Of a DNA stretch of 64,000 nt, positions 28,748 through 36,409 are shown piece after piece. Position 1 is the stretch's first letter, and every line of letters starts with the position of its first letter. This DNA is from Shewanella sp. OMA3-2. GTDB lineage: Bacteria > Pseudomonadota > Gammaproteobacteria > Enterobacterales > Shewanellaceae. Under the pieces are notes generated by a model. It had not been told where the DNA came from and did no database searches. It saw nothing but the letters and a program-made list of their open reading frames with translations. Both the position numbers and the translations under genes were made by a program. The DNA lies in the NCBI RefSeq assembly GCF_021513195.1, contig NZ_CP090974.1, positions 3,608,001 through 3,672,000 of the forward strand, in the 5' to 3' direction.

Positions 28748-29512
28748 TTATTTAACCGCTTTATCTGCAAGTAACTTAATAAGCACTCTCTCAGGAAGTA
28801 AAGACAAACACTTGAGTATAAAGGTGAACCGTTTAGGGAAATGGATTTCAAACTTACGCAGTGCCATTCCCTTAAAAATACGTTGCGCAGCTTGATCGCT
28901 ACTGATTTGCATCGGCATAGTAAAATCATTTTTAGCGGTAAGTGGCGTGTTAACAAAACCAGGACAAATCACACTGACTCCAATATCGGATTTAGCGGCC
29001 AAATCTAACCTTAAACTGCGACCTAAATAGCTTATCGCGGCTTTTGAAGCACCATACGCCTCAGCTCTTGGGAAAGGTAAATAAGTGGCACTTGAACTCA
29101 TTAATCCAAGTTGCCCACCTTCAGCCAGCTGTGGTAAGAATGCACTAATGCAGTGGCCAACAGCGATTAAATTGGTGTTGATCACGCGACTAAAAAGCAT
29201 GGCATCAAACTCAATAACATCGTCAATATACTCACAGGTTCCGGCATTCAATATCACTTGAACAAGTTGAAGCTGTTTTTCCGCTATATGCTGCTTTAGC
29301 GCGATACCAGCCTGATTAACTTGTTCGACATCAGTAATGTCAAAGACTAATGAATGACCCACATTAATTTCTGCTAATACTGCTTCATTTCGACCACAAG
29401 CTATGACATAAAACCCTTTGGCAGCATAAAATTTAGCAGTAGCCAGACCAATACCAGATGTCGCACCAGTGATAAGTACTGCTTGCGATAATGAAGCTTG
29501 ATGGTGACTCAT
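28748..29512 (-). CDS. Short-chain dehydrogenase/reductase
   Basis: The 254-residue SDR has the cofactor motif ITGATSGIGLA near residues 14-24, the structural LNAG, the catalytic Ser in LMSSSATYLPF, and Tyr-Lys in YGASKAAISYLGRSL. NADP preference is not certain. The C-terminal 60 residues (FPKRFTFILKCLSLLPERV) look membrane-associated, fitting a lipid substrate. It sits 3 bases after the NTF2-like gene, in the same cluster. Confidence 0.9.
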   Translation of the reverse strand: MSHHQASLSQAVLITGATSGIGLATAKFYAAKGFYVIACGRNEAVLAEINVGHSLVFDITDVEQVNQAGIALKQHIAEKQLQLVQVILNAGTCEYIDDVIEFDAMLFSRVINTNLIAVGHCISAFLPQLAEGGQLGLMSSSATYLPFPRAEAYGASKAAISYLGRSLRLDLAAKSDIGVSVICPGFVNTPLTAKNDFTMPMQISSDQAAQRIFKGMALRKFEIHFPKRFTFILKCLSLLPERVLIKLLADKAVK

Positions 29513-29515
29513 ATT

Positions 29516-29989
29516 TTATCCCATCCTATTGTTTAACATGCGAATAACACCGCCAAGTATTGGCACATGCTGATAGAGCATTTCGCCAGCATCAAAGTAA
29601 TCTCTATGATAAAAAATAATCTTGTTAAATTTGAGTAGACTCATGCCATCGACTTTAATGATTTGCCCTTTATTCAATTTAGGATGCGTATAACTCATGG
29701 TCCAAAACAAAGACGCTTGCAGCTGGCAGTCGCTTACGATTGTGTGAGTGATATCAAAGTGAATATGGCTAACATTCTCATATAAATTGGCAAAGTATTC
29801 AGTAAGTTGCTTTAGTCCATTAACTTGATGTAAAGGGTCTTGGAACTTTATATTGGCTGCATAAATTTCAGATAAGCGTTGCAAATTACCTTTATTCAAC
29901 TGCTGATAAAGTTGAATAAAATGTTTAATAATTGCTGGTAACTGTTTTGCAGACATTGGCAACTCAGTCACTGTGGACGTATCTGACAT
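29516..29989 (-). CDS. NTF2/SnoaL-like protein, first gene of the lipid cluster
   Basis: The protein (157 residues from the chosen start) has the cone-shaped NTF2-like fold: FIQLYQQLNKGNLQRLSEIYAANIKFQDPLHQVNG followed by LTEYFANLYENVSHI (broken here by other residues). The start at 29989 (MSDTSTVTELPM) has a GGAGTG site; the longer frame to 30064 has an unusual N-terminus. Family members are small ligand-binding or isomerase proteins. In related clusters an ECF sigma factor and ChrR anti-sigma usually precede it, but neither is present here. Confidence 0.82.
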   Translation of the reverse strand: MSDTSTVTELPMSAKQLPAIIKHFIQLYQQLNKGNLQRLSEIYAANIKFQDPLHQVNGLKQLTEYFANLYENVSHIHFDITHTIVSDCQLQASLFWTMSYTHPKLNKGQIIKVDGMSLLKFNKIIFYHRDYFDAGEMLYQHVPILGGVIRMLNNRMG

Positions 29990-30156
29990 ATAACACTCCG
30001 TTTTTATAGCTAACACACTTACCATAAAGTGTACTTTACAAGAACACAATGCCTTTAATGACAATTAGTTAGTAGATATTCACCGCAAATAAAATTGAAG
30101 TAAAAAGATATTTTATATAATAGGTATTACGTGCAGGGGCTGAAAATAGATCAATA

Positions 30157-30187
30157 AAAAAGCGCTTAAGTCTCCTTAAGCGCTTTT
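30157..30187. terminator. nnrS-nrfA terminator
   Basis: AGCGCTTAAG pairs with CTTAAGCGCT around a TCTC loop, with an A tract on one side and TTTT on the other. It closes the nrfA transcript on the minus strand, 36 bases after the stop codon. Confidence 0.88.
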
Positions 30188-30222
30188 GTATTTAAGCCGA
30201 TATAAATATGGCGTAACCCCTG

Positions 30223-31608
30223 TTACTGTTCATATCCATGACGGGCGACTGGTTGCCAATGTTTATCCACTTGTTGTTTAATAAACTGGTCTTTGGCTTT
30301 TTGTGCTTCATCTTTATCAAACCCAATAACAGCATGAGCTTTTTCTTTGGTACTGATATCAGGGTAGTTCACTTTATCAACACCAAGTTTTTGTAACACT
30401 ATTGCTAATAATGTTCGCGATAAAGTGACTTGCTCAATCGCCTTATCAAGCAATGCATTACCCTCTTCAGGATTATGAGCGTATAAACCATGGGATGCCA
30501 TGGCAAAGTCCCAGCGCCACTGACCATGACGAATATTCATTATAGGATCATTCATTAATTCCCACGTTGCGCCTGCATCCCACGCTGCTTTGGCTTCAAA
30601 ATGAGCTTTGACTAGCAAACCTTCAACCTGACGAGCTTTGGTATTAATCTGCTGCTTATTTTTTACCAAAGTTTGAGTAATGGCTTTTTTACTGCTGTGG
30701 CAGGATTGACAACTTTTGTCGAAACTGTCTAATGCATTACCCACTTTATGATCAGTAAAATCATTGCCTTTTTCATCGGTCGCCGGTGGCATATGGCAGG
30801 TAATACAAGTCACCCCCGCTTCAGCATGTTTACTGCGACTCCAATGCTCAAACTCGGGGTGGCGTGCTTTTAACATGGGCGTTTTAGAAATAGGATGGAT
30901 CCATTCATAAAAGCGACGTGTATCATAATACTTTTCAATATCATCAGCTGTGCTGCCAAAAATCCATGGAATATTGACCTTATCACTACGCTCAGGCTGA
31001 AAGTAATAGGTGACATGGCATTGACCACATACTTGCGCCCCTTTCATGCTGGTATTTTGTTTATCAAAAGGCAGTTTAATCTTGGCCATTGCATCTTGCG
31101 CATGCGGCCTTGGCAATGCCAGCTTAGCACTGCCGTCTTCATGGCAATCACTGCAATACACTACTGACTTAATTTCAGCACCTAAATCGGTAAAGTTGGC
31201 ACCAGAAAACCCCTCAACGCCCATTTTGTCCATCAACCTAGGGGCGTCGGGTGTTTTACAAGTCCAGCAACTGGCTGAAAGCCCTTTCTGGCCTTCTTCT
31301 ACAGAGACCCAGGTGCGTAAAATATGAGTCACATCCGCCACCGCAAACTGATGCCCACGAGGACTATTATATTCTTTAGCAAAAGATGACCCCGCCCAAA
31401 GAATAATGTTGGCAGGATAAGCCGCCAACATATCTTGTTTTTCTGTTTGCTCAGATGTCGCTAACCAAGTTTGATACTGGCTAGGAAATTTAGCTTTATT
31501 CTGCTCATCAATATTCACATTAGCCAATACTGACAAGCTAAATAACATAGTCATAACAGCAGCTATCGAAATTTTGACACCTTTCTCACTCACAAATTTA
31601 ATTAACAT
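30223..31608 (-). CDS. nrfA: Ammonia-forming cytochrome c nitrite reductase (pentahaem)
   Basis: NrfA reduces nitrite to ammonium with six electrons in the periplasm and also detoxifies NO and hydroxylamine. The 461-residue protein has a signal peptide (cleavage after LSVLAN, residue about 29). It carries five haem motifs: the catalytic CWTCK at 114-118, then CSDCH 152-156, CGQCH 194-198, CITCH 268-272 and CQSCH 300-304. The Lys-ligated active-site haem is diagnostic. It lies 28 bases downstream of nnrS, so both are probably one operon controlled by the NsrR-like site at 32880-32902. Confidence 0.97.
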   Translation of the reverse strand: MLIKFVSEKGVKISIAAVMTMLFSLSVLANVNIDEQNKAKFPSQYQTWLATSEQTEKQDMLAAYPANIILWAGSSFAKEYNSPRGHQFAVADVTHILRTWVSVEEGQKGLSASCWTCKTPDAPRLMDKMGVEGFSGANFTDLGAEIKSVVYCSDCHEDGSAKLALPRPHAQDAMAKIKLPFDKQNTSMKGAQVCGQCHVTYYFQPERSDKVNIPWIFGSTADDIEKYYDTRRFYEWIHPISKTPMLKARHPEFEHWSRSKHAEAGVTCITCHMPPATDEKGNDFTDHKVGNALDSFDKSCQSCHSSKKAITQTLVKNKQQINTKARQVEGLLVKAHFEAKAAWDAGATWELMNDPIMNIRHGQWRWDFAMASHGLYAHNPEEGNALLDKAIEQVTLSRTLLAIVLQKLGVDKVNYPDISTKEKAHAVIGFDKDEAQKAKDQFIKQQVDKHWQPVARHGYEQ

Positions 31609-31636
31609 AATCCACTCTTTTAATTAATTTGTTACG

Positions 31637-32848
31637 TTAACCTGGGCGTCCATCTAATCTAGGTTTGGTCAGAATGGGGGCGTAATACCAAACAAACATA
31701 CCAAAACTAATAAACCAACATGCTCCCGCCAACCACAACCAAGTCGAGGTGTACTGAGGGACCCACAATGGCATCACCGCACGAAAAATTGCCGCTAGGG
31801 GAAGCCCTATAAAGGCAAGCACCATATTAGGACCTTGATAAATATTGCGACTAGTGTGCCCCAATGACACTCGCGATATCATCGACAAACACAGTGATGC
31901 AATACCGCCAACCGCAAACAAGTGCAATAAAGTGCGATACGCAAACTCATTATTTATCTGCCATGCCATAGCCAACAAGGTAATCGGCAGTGCCCAATAT
32001 GAAACATGCAAAGACCACAACATAGGCTCTTTAAATGTTTTATGCCCTTTCCAACGAGATACTCTTACCAACTGCAATATACCTGCACTGAGTAGAATGC
32101 CTTGTTCAATTTCACGGGGGAGTAAATGGAATACAGATTGAACGAACAACAATCCCATCACTAATAATAACGTTATCTCAAGCGCTTGAATGGGATCTGG
32201 CTTTGAATGTTGTAATTTCATTGCTGTAAAAAAAGGAATAACTCGGCCACCAACAATTGTTATCACCAGCGCGAGCCACCAAATCATTGCCTGCCAAAGT
32301 TGAGTAGACAGGGAAAAATTACGCTCGTGTAAAGCATAATAGCTCACCAGGTTAACCACTAATGCAACAACCAACATGATAGGAAAACCGATGTTACGCC
32401 ACTGCCTTGCTGTGTAAATACAACGCCACAAGGTTGCTGCGCTGATCCCTAAAAACAAGCTGTCAAACAGTGCAGGTAGCCAAAGCGGAATATTAAATGG
32501 CAACAACAACAGTAATCTTGCAGCCAACCAACATGCGAAAGTGAATGCCAGCACACCGCCCTTCATCGTCGGCTGATTAGTCCACGCTTGCGCTGCTGTT
32601 AATAAGAAACCACACACAATCGCCATCGCAAAACCGAATAACATCTCATGCGGATGCCACCATAAAGGGACAACATTAGCCCAAAACTCACCATTGAATA
32701 AACTGTATTTAGGGGTAAACCACCCCATCAACCAGAGTGGGATATATAAGGCAGCAACCACAGCCCCCCCCAAGAAAAACGGCCTAAAACCTAAACGCCA
32801 AATTGCAGGAGTGTTATCGGTGGCTGCAGGATCATCAATATTTAACAT
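31637..32848 (-). CDS. nnrS: NnrS-family haem-copper membrane protein
   Basis: NnrS is an inner-membrane protein with about twelve helices that protects cells from nitric-oxide stress. The 403 residues are almost all hydrophobic and contain family motifs: WRLGFRPFFLGGA near the N-terminus, PLWWHPHEMLFGFA, GRVIPFFTAMKLQ, and LHLFAVGGIASLCLSMISRVSLGHT. His residues in these motifs probably bind haem or copper. The NsrR-like palindrome lies 32 bases upstream of the ATG, and nrfA follows in the same direction. Confidence 0.94.
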   Translation of the reverse strand: MLNIDDPAATDNTPAIWRLGFRPFFLGGAVVAALYIPLWLMGWFTPKYSLFNGEFWANVVPLWWHPHEMLFGFAMAIVCGFLLTAAQAWTNQPTMKGGVLAFTFACWLAARLLLLLPFNIPLWLPALFDSLFLGISAATLWRCIYTARQWRNIGFPIMLVVALVVNLVSYYALHERNFSLSTQLWQAMIWWLALVITIVGGRVIPFFTAMKLQHSKPDPIQALEITLLLVMGLLFVQSVFHLLPREIEQGILLSAGILQLVRVSRWKGHKTFKEPMLWSLHVSYWALPITLLAMAWQINNEFAYRTLLHLFAVGGIASLCLSMISRVSLGHTSRNIYQGPNMVLAFIGLPLAAIFRAVMPLWVPQYTSTWLWLAGACWFISFGMFVWYYAPILTKPRLDGRPG

Positions 32849-32879
32849 TCATTATCGCCTTAAAGTATGCCTTGAACAA

Positions 32880-32902
32880 AACATGCATATAAAATAAATC
32901 TT
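32880..32902. promoter_or_regulatory. NsrR-like nitric-oxide-response operator upstream of nnrS
   Basis: The 23-bp sequence starting AACATGCATATAAAAT agrees with the enterobacterial NsrR consensus (two AANATGCAT half-sites in inverted order, TT-N-AA centre) except at three positions, mostly in the second half-site. It ends 32 bases before the nnrS start codon. NsrR control of nnrS is established in other gammaproteobacteria; the site itself is a by-eye match. Confidence 0.55.
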
Positions 32903-33316
32903 TAGTTGATTTTATGCTCATTAGCAGGTTTGTTCAATAACAATGGATATTCATCACCAGAAAGCCATTAAAAGTGTGATCTGGATTGTGTTCTGAATAG
33001 GTAGGACAATTATTTAGATAGTGATTTAACCACTCATTCAATAGCGTGAAATTATCGAGGAATAACAAGCGAATAATTAGCTAGATTGCTACGACTACTG
33101 TGTACCCGATAACGCAGATAATGTTAATATGCAGTTTATTTAATTTAAGCGTTCAATCAACCCAAGCGCATAACCGCCCAGAAATGCACTCTGCATCAGT
33201 ATAAGTACACCACGCTTTAACAATAGTTTAATTAATGTTGTAAAAATATACTTAGAAATAAAGACCACTCACATAAAAACATGTGCGTGACAAACATTGA
33301 GCCAAGGATATTCAAA
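32903..33316. other. Intergenic region between nnrS and the HAD gene
   Basis: About 400 AT-rich bases between divergent genes hold promoters for both. No further ORF or RNA gene is convincing. A GTGTGATCTGGATTGTG stretch near 32972 resembles one half of a CRP site only. Confidence 0.4.
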
Positions 33317-34018
33317 ATGACAAAAACACTCGCATTTGATGTCTATGGGACCTTAATTGACACTCATGGTGTAGTGGCTTTACTGATCAAAATGTTCAAA
33401 CAAAAAACATTAGAGCGAGAAACTGAGTCAGTCATTAACCAAGCTCATGCATTTAGTCAAACATGGCGAGATAAGCAGCTTGAATATTCCTTTCGACGCG
33501 GTTTAATGCAGCAATATAAAGACTTCTCTATTTGTACTCGAGATGCACTGGAATACACTTGCCAGTTTCACATGATTCCGCTCACCAACAGCCAAAAATG
33601 CCAGCTATTAGAAAGCTATCTGACTTTGCCCGCTTTTGATGATGTCGCCCCCGCTTTACACACCTTAAAAGAGAAAGGTATCAGCCTATTTGCGTTTTCT
33701 AATGGTGAATACTCTGCCGTCGAGTCGCTATTAAAAAACGCAAATATTTTAGGATATTTTGAAGGTATTGTGAGCTGTGAAGCCATTATGACCTTTAAAC
33801 CTAATCCTGCGGTGTATGAATATTTCATTCACACCACAAACGCAAAACTCAATAACGTTTGGCTGATATCCAGTAACTCTTTTGATGTTATTGGCGCTGC
33901 GGCATCAGGCTTTAAAACTGTTTGGGTTAAGCGATCACCACAGGTAATATTTGATCCCTGGGGAGTGTCGCCTACCCAAACCATTACTGATTTAGCCCAA
34001 TTAGATGCAGTGATTTAA
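33317..34018 (+). CDS. Haloacid dehalogenase type II-like HAD hydrolase
   Basis: The protein (233 residues from the chosen start) belongs to the HAD superfamily and resembles L-2-haloacid dehalogenases, which remove halide from 2-haloalkanoic acids. HAD motifs are FDVYGTLID (nucleophile Asp), FAFSNGE, and the SSNSFDVIGAAASGFKTVWVKR block with the late acidic residue. The start at 33317 (MTKTLAFDVYG) has AAGGA upstream; the longer frame to 33281 adds an unusual N-terminus. Activity on real haloacids is not proven from sequence. Confidence 0.85.
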   Translation: MTKTLAFDVYGTLIDTHGVVALLIKMFKQKTLERETESVINQAHAFSQTWRDKQLEYSFRRGLMQQYKDFSICTRDALEYTCQFHMIPLTNSQKCQLLESYLTLPAFDDVAPALHTLKEKGISLFAFSNGEYSAVESLLKNANILGYFEGIVSCEAIMTFKPNPAVYEYFIHTTNAKLNNVWLISSNSFDVIGAAASGFKTVWVKRSPQVIFDPWGVSPTQTITDLAQLDAVI

Positions 34019-34536
34019 CTTCAGATTTTTACTGCTTAAAAAGTGAGTGAATACTTTTATGCCCATATCAAGTCACCTTATTAGCGCCAAGGTGAGGGTA
34101 CAGTGATGAAAACCTTACTTCAATGACCAAGCTTAGGGGGTTTGACCAGAGATGATGACAACGCAAAAATATTTGTGGAATAAACTCACGGTAAGCGAAT
34201 AGCCACTAACTATACCCAGAAAACTCTATAGCTACCTACCATTAATTCATCGAATATCATAACACCCTACAGGTTACAATTATGTAACAATTAACATTCA
34301 AAAAAATATTAAAATACCCAACGACGACAACGCCCCTCCTACTACTCCCCTGGTAAACAAACACAAACTCCTCCACAACTACAAAATAGGTTAAAATAAT
34401 GTTAACCAAGTTATTTTTTTATTTGATAAAGCTTGCTCTACTTTTTCTATGAACTAAGCTTTAATCCTAAACTGGCACAAATACTTAAAAATTATAAATT
34501 TATAACGAACTAAGCAAGTTAACTAGAGGAAGTATT
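34019..34536. other. Intergenic region before the surface-protein locus
   Basis: About 520 bases contain no convincing ORF or RNA gene. The last 200 bases are AT-rich and probably contain the promoter of the surface-protein gene; a GAGGAAG ribosome-binding site lies before its ATG. Confidence 0.5.
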
Positions 34537-35556
34537 ATGGAACAATCGAAATTACGGCTTTTGCTATTGGCCTCTGTAGCCACTAGTGCTAGCTTTTTTG
34601 CGCCAGCAGCATGGGCCATTAATGATAATAATGCAATGGTCATTAATACTATCAGAGCCATCCCCGCAACTGCGTGTACAGCACAGAGTAAAATATCCAG
34701 TTGCATGAAGATGAACGGCAGCGTAGAGGTGACTGCAGGCACTGGGGTACCGAGCACTTATTCAATAGATGAATTGGCATACCTCAGAGATTCGACAGCG
34801 GTAAACGGGATTACCCCATCAACCTTTACGGGAAATGGCATCCCCAGCGCTGGGACGGCACAAAATTCGGGCTCATTAATGTGTTATGTGCTAGATGTGA
34901 ATGCCGGTGCTGCTGGTGTTTATAATTTTTCTTGTGAAATGAGCGCATTAACATGTAACAAACTGTACCGTTATCATTTTGCAGGCTCGCATACCACGGC
35001 TGGCCAGGCCGAGCATTCTCATACCAATAGCACGAATACTTCACTTTATGCGTATTCCACCGCTTGTGCGCCCGTAAGTGGTACAAATGGCTCCTTAAAT
35101 CAAACCAGCGCCGATGTGTCTGTAAATGTTAACAAAGGGGCCTTGCCTCAGACCATGAGTATCGAGTGGGGCACAACCACAGGCTATGGCAATGCGGCGG
35201 CCATCACTAATAATGCGTTAGTGGCCGCAGCAAATTCAGGCACTGCTAACGTTACCGCCTCAATGACGGGACTTAGCTGTGAGACCAGTTATCATTATCG
35301 CTTTAACACCACGACAGATGACAGCGCCGTCAATGGCAGCGTAACAGTCAATGGCAGCGATCAAACTTTTACCACTGGCAGCTGTGATACCACGCCTCCG
35401 GTATTAAGTGATATTTTACAGCTGACGGGTGGCACCACAGATTTTAGCTATACCTTGACTTCAAATGAGGCGGGTAACTTGTATTATGTGGTATTACCGT
35501 CAAGTGCTACAGCGCCTAATGCAACTCAAGTGCAAGCAGGCCAAGATTCTACCTAG
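34537..35556 (+). CDS. Surface repeat protein, N-terminal segment
   Basis: These 339 residues start with a Sec signal peptide (KLRLLLLASVATSASFF, cleavage near AWA-IN at residue 27). They continue with Cys-containing extracellular domains, including an Fn3-like unit (MSIEWGTTTGYG, then LSCETSYHYRFNT). The frame ends at TAG just after QAGQDST, where a relative in the other frame continues with STPVTASGQK. An extra seven bases (TCTACCT at about 35547-35553) could explain the shift. Confidence 0.7.
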   Translation: MEQSKLRLLLLASVATSASFFAPAAWAINDNNAMVINTIRAIPATACTAQSKISSCMKMNGSVEVTAGTGVPSTYSIDELAYLRDSTAVNGITPSTFTGNGIPSAGTAQNSGSLMCYVLDVNAGAAGVYNFSCEMSALTCNKLYRYHFAGSHTTAGQAEHSHTNSTNTSLYAYSTACAPVSGTNGSLNQTSADVSVNVNKGALPQTMSIEWGTTTGYGNAAAITNNALVAAANSGTANVTASMTGLSCETSYHYRFNTTTDDSAVNGSVTVNGSDQTFTTGSCDTTPPVLSDILQLTGGTTDFSYTLTSNEAGNLYYVVLPSSATAPNATQVQAGQDST

Positions 35557-36409
35557 TACCCCTGTAACTGCATCGGGGCAAAAAACCTTAACGGCTGCTA
35601 GTGCGGTAAATGTAATGTCTGCAGGCCTGACAGGTGAGGTGCTACATTCACTGTATGTGGTAGCTAAAGATACAGGTGGTAATACTACTGGAGTGACAAG
35701 TTATCCTATTGTTTTCACTCCAAGCGCGCCGACGACTGTTGCTGCGACATCAGGTACATCCCAAGCTAATGTTACATTTACCGCCCCTAGTTTTAATGGC
35801 GGTGGTGCTATAACAAGCTATACGGTAACATCGAACCCAGATGGATTAACAGCAACGGGCTCGAGCGCTCCAATTATCATTTCTGGATTAACCAACGGGT
35901 TACCATATACTTTTACTGTCACAGCGACTAATGCTATGGGTACAAGTACTGCTTCTTCTGCTTCAAACAGCGTGATTTCAAAGGCAATGCAAAGCATTAC
36001 TTTTGCTAATCCAGGAGCTCAGGATTTCGGTAGCAGCATCACTCTATCAGCAACCAGTACATCAGGATTACCCCCTAGCTTCACATCATCAACTCCGGCT
36101 GTATGTACTGTAACAAATATTGGTGCATTAACTTTAGTGACTCCCGGCACTTGTACTATAAATGCAAATCAAAGTGGCAATAGTAGTTTTAACCCTGCGC
36201 CTCAAGTCAGTCAAAGTTTCAATATTACCGCATTGGTCGCTACCGTACCAACATCAGTGCAAGCAACTGCTGGAGATACTCAAGCTACCGTGGCCTTTAC
36301 AGCGCCTAGCTTCAATGGTGGTTCGCCAGTAACAAGTTATACCGTCACTTCAACCCCAGGTAGCCTAACGGCCAGTGGGATGGCCTCGCCAGTTATAGTG
36401 CGGGTTTAA
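35555..36409 (+). CDS. Surface repeat protein, middle segment in the shifted frame
   Basis: This segment encodes two Fn3 domains flanking an Ig-like repeat. The Fn3 units read APTTVAATSGTSQANVTFTAP and ISGLTNGLPYTFTVTATN; the Ig-like part has LSATSTSGLPPSFTSSTP and CTINANQSGNSSF. It has no start codon of its own with a ribosome-binding site. The second Fn3 unit breaks at SPVIVRV (stop 36407-36409), but the missing GLTNGVAYNFSVTATN is present in the next frame from 36403, which shows a second indel near 36395-36403. Confidence 0.65.
   Translation, partial: STPVTASGQKTLTAASAVNVMSAGLTGEVLHSLYVVAKDTGGNTTGVTSYPIVFTPSAPTTVAATSGTSQANVTFTAPSFNGGGAITSYTVTSNPDGLTATGSSAPIIISGLTNGLPYTFTVTATNAMGTSTASSASNSVISKAMQSITFANPGAQDFGSSITLSATSTSGLPPSFTSSTPAVCTVTNIGALTLVTPGTCTINANQSGNSSFNPAPQVSQSFNITALVATVPTSVQATAGDTQATVAFTAPSFNGGSPVTSYTVTSTPGSLTASGMASPVIVRV

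Noticed and set aside
28717..28956. 79-codon minus-strand ORF at the end of the SDR gene
   Set aside because: It lies in another frame over the SDR C-terminus and shows no family features or ribosome-binding site.
35540..35560. Programmed ribosomal frameshift in the surface-protein gene
   Set aside because: No slippery heptamer or stimulatory structure is visible at either junction, and the left junction fits a seven-base insertion instead.
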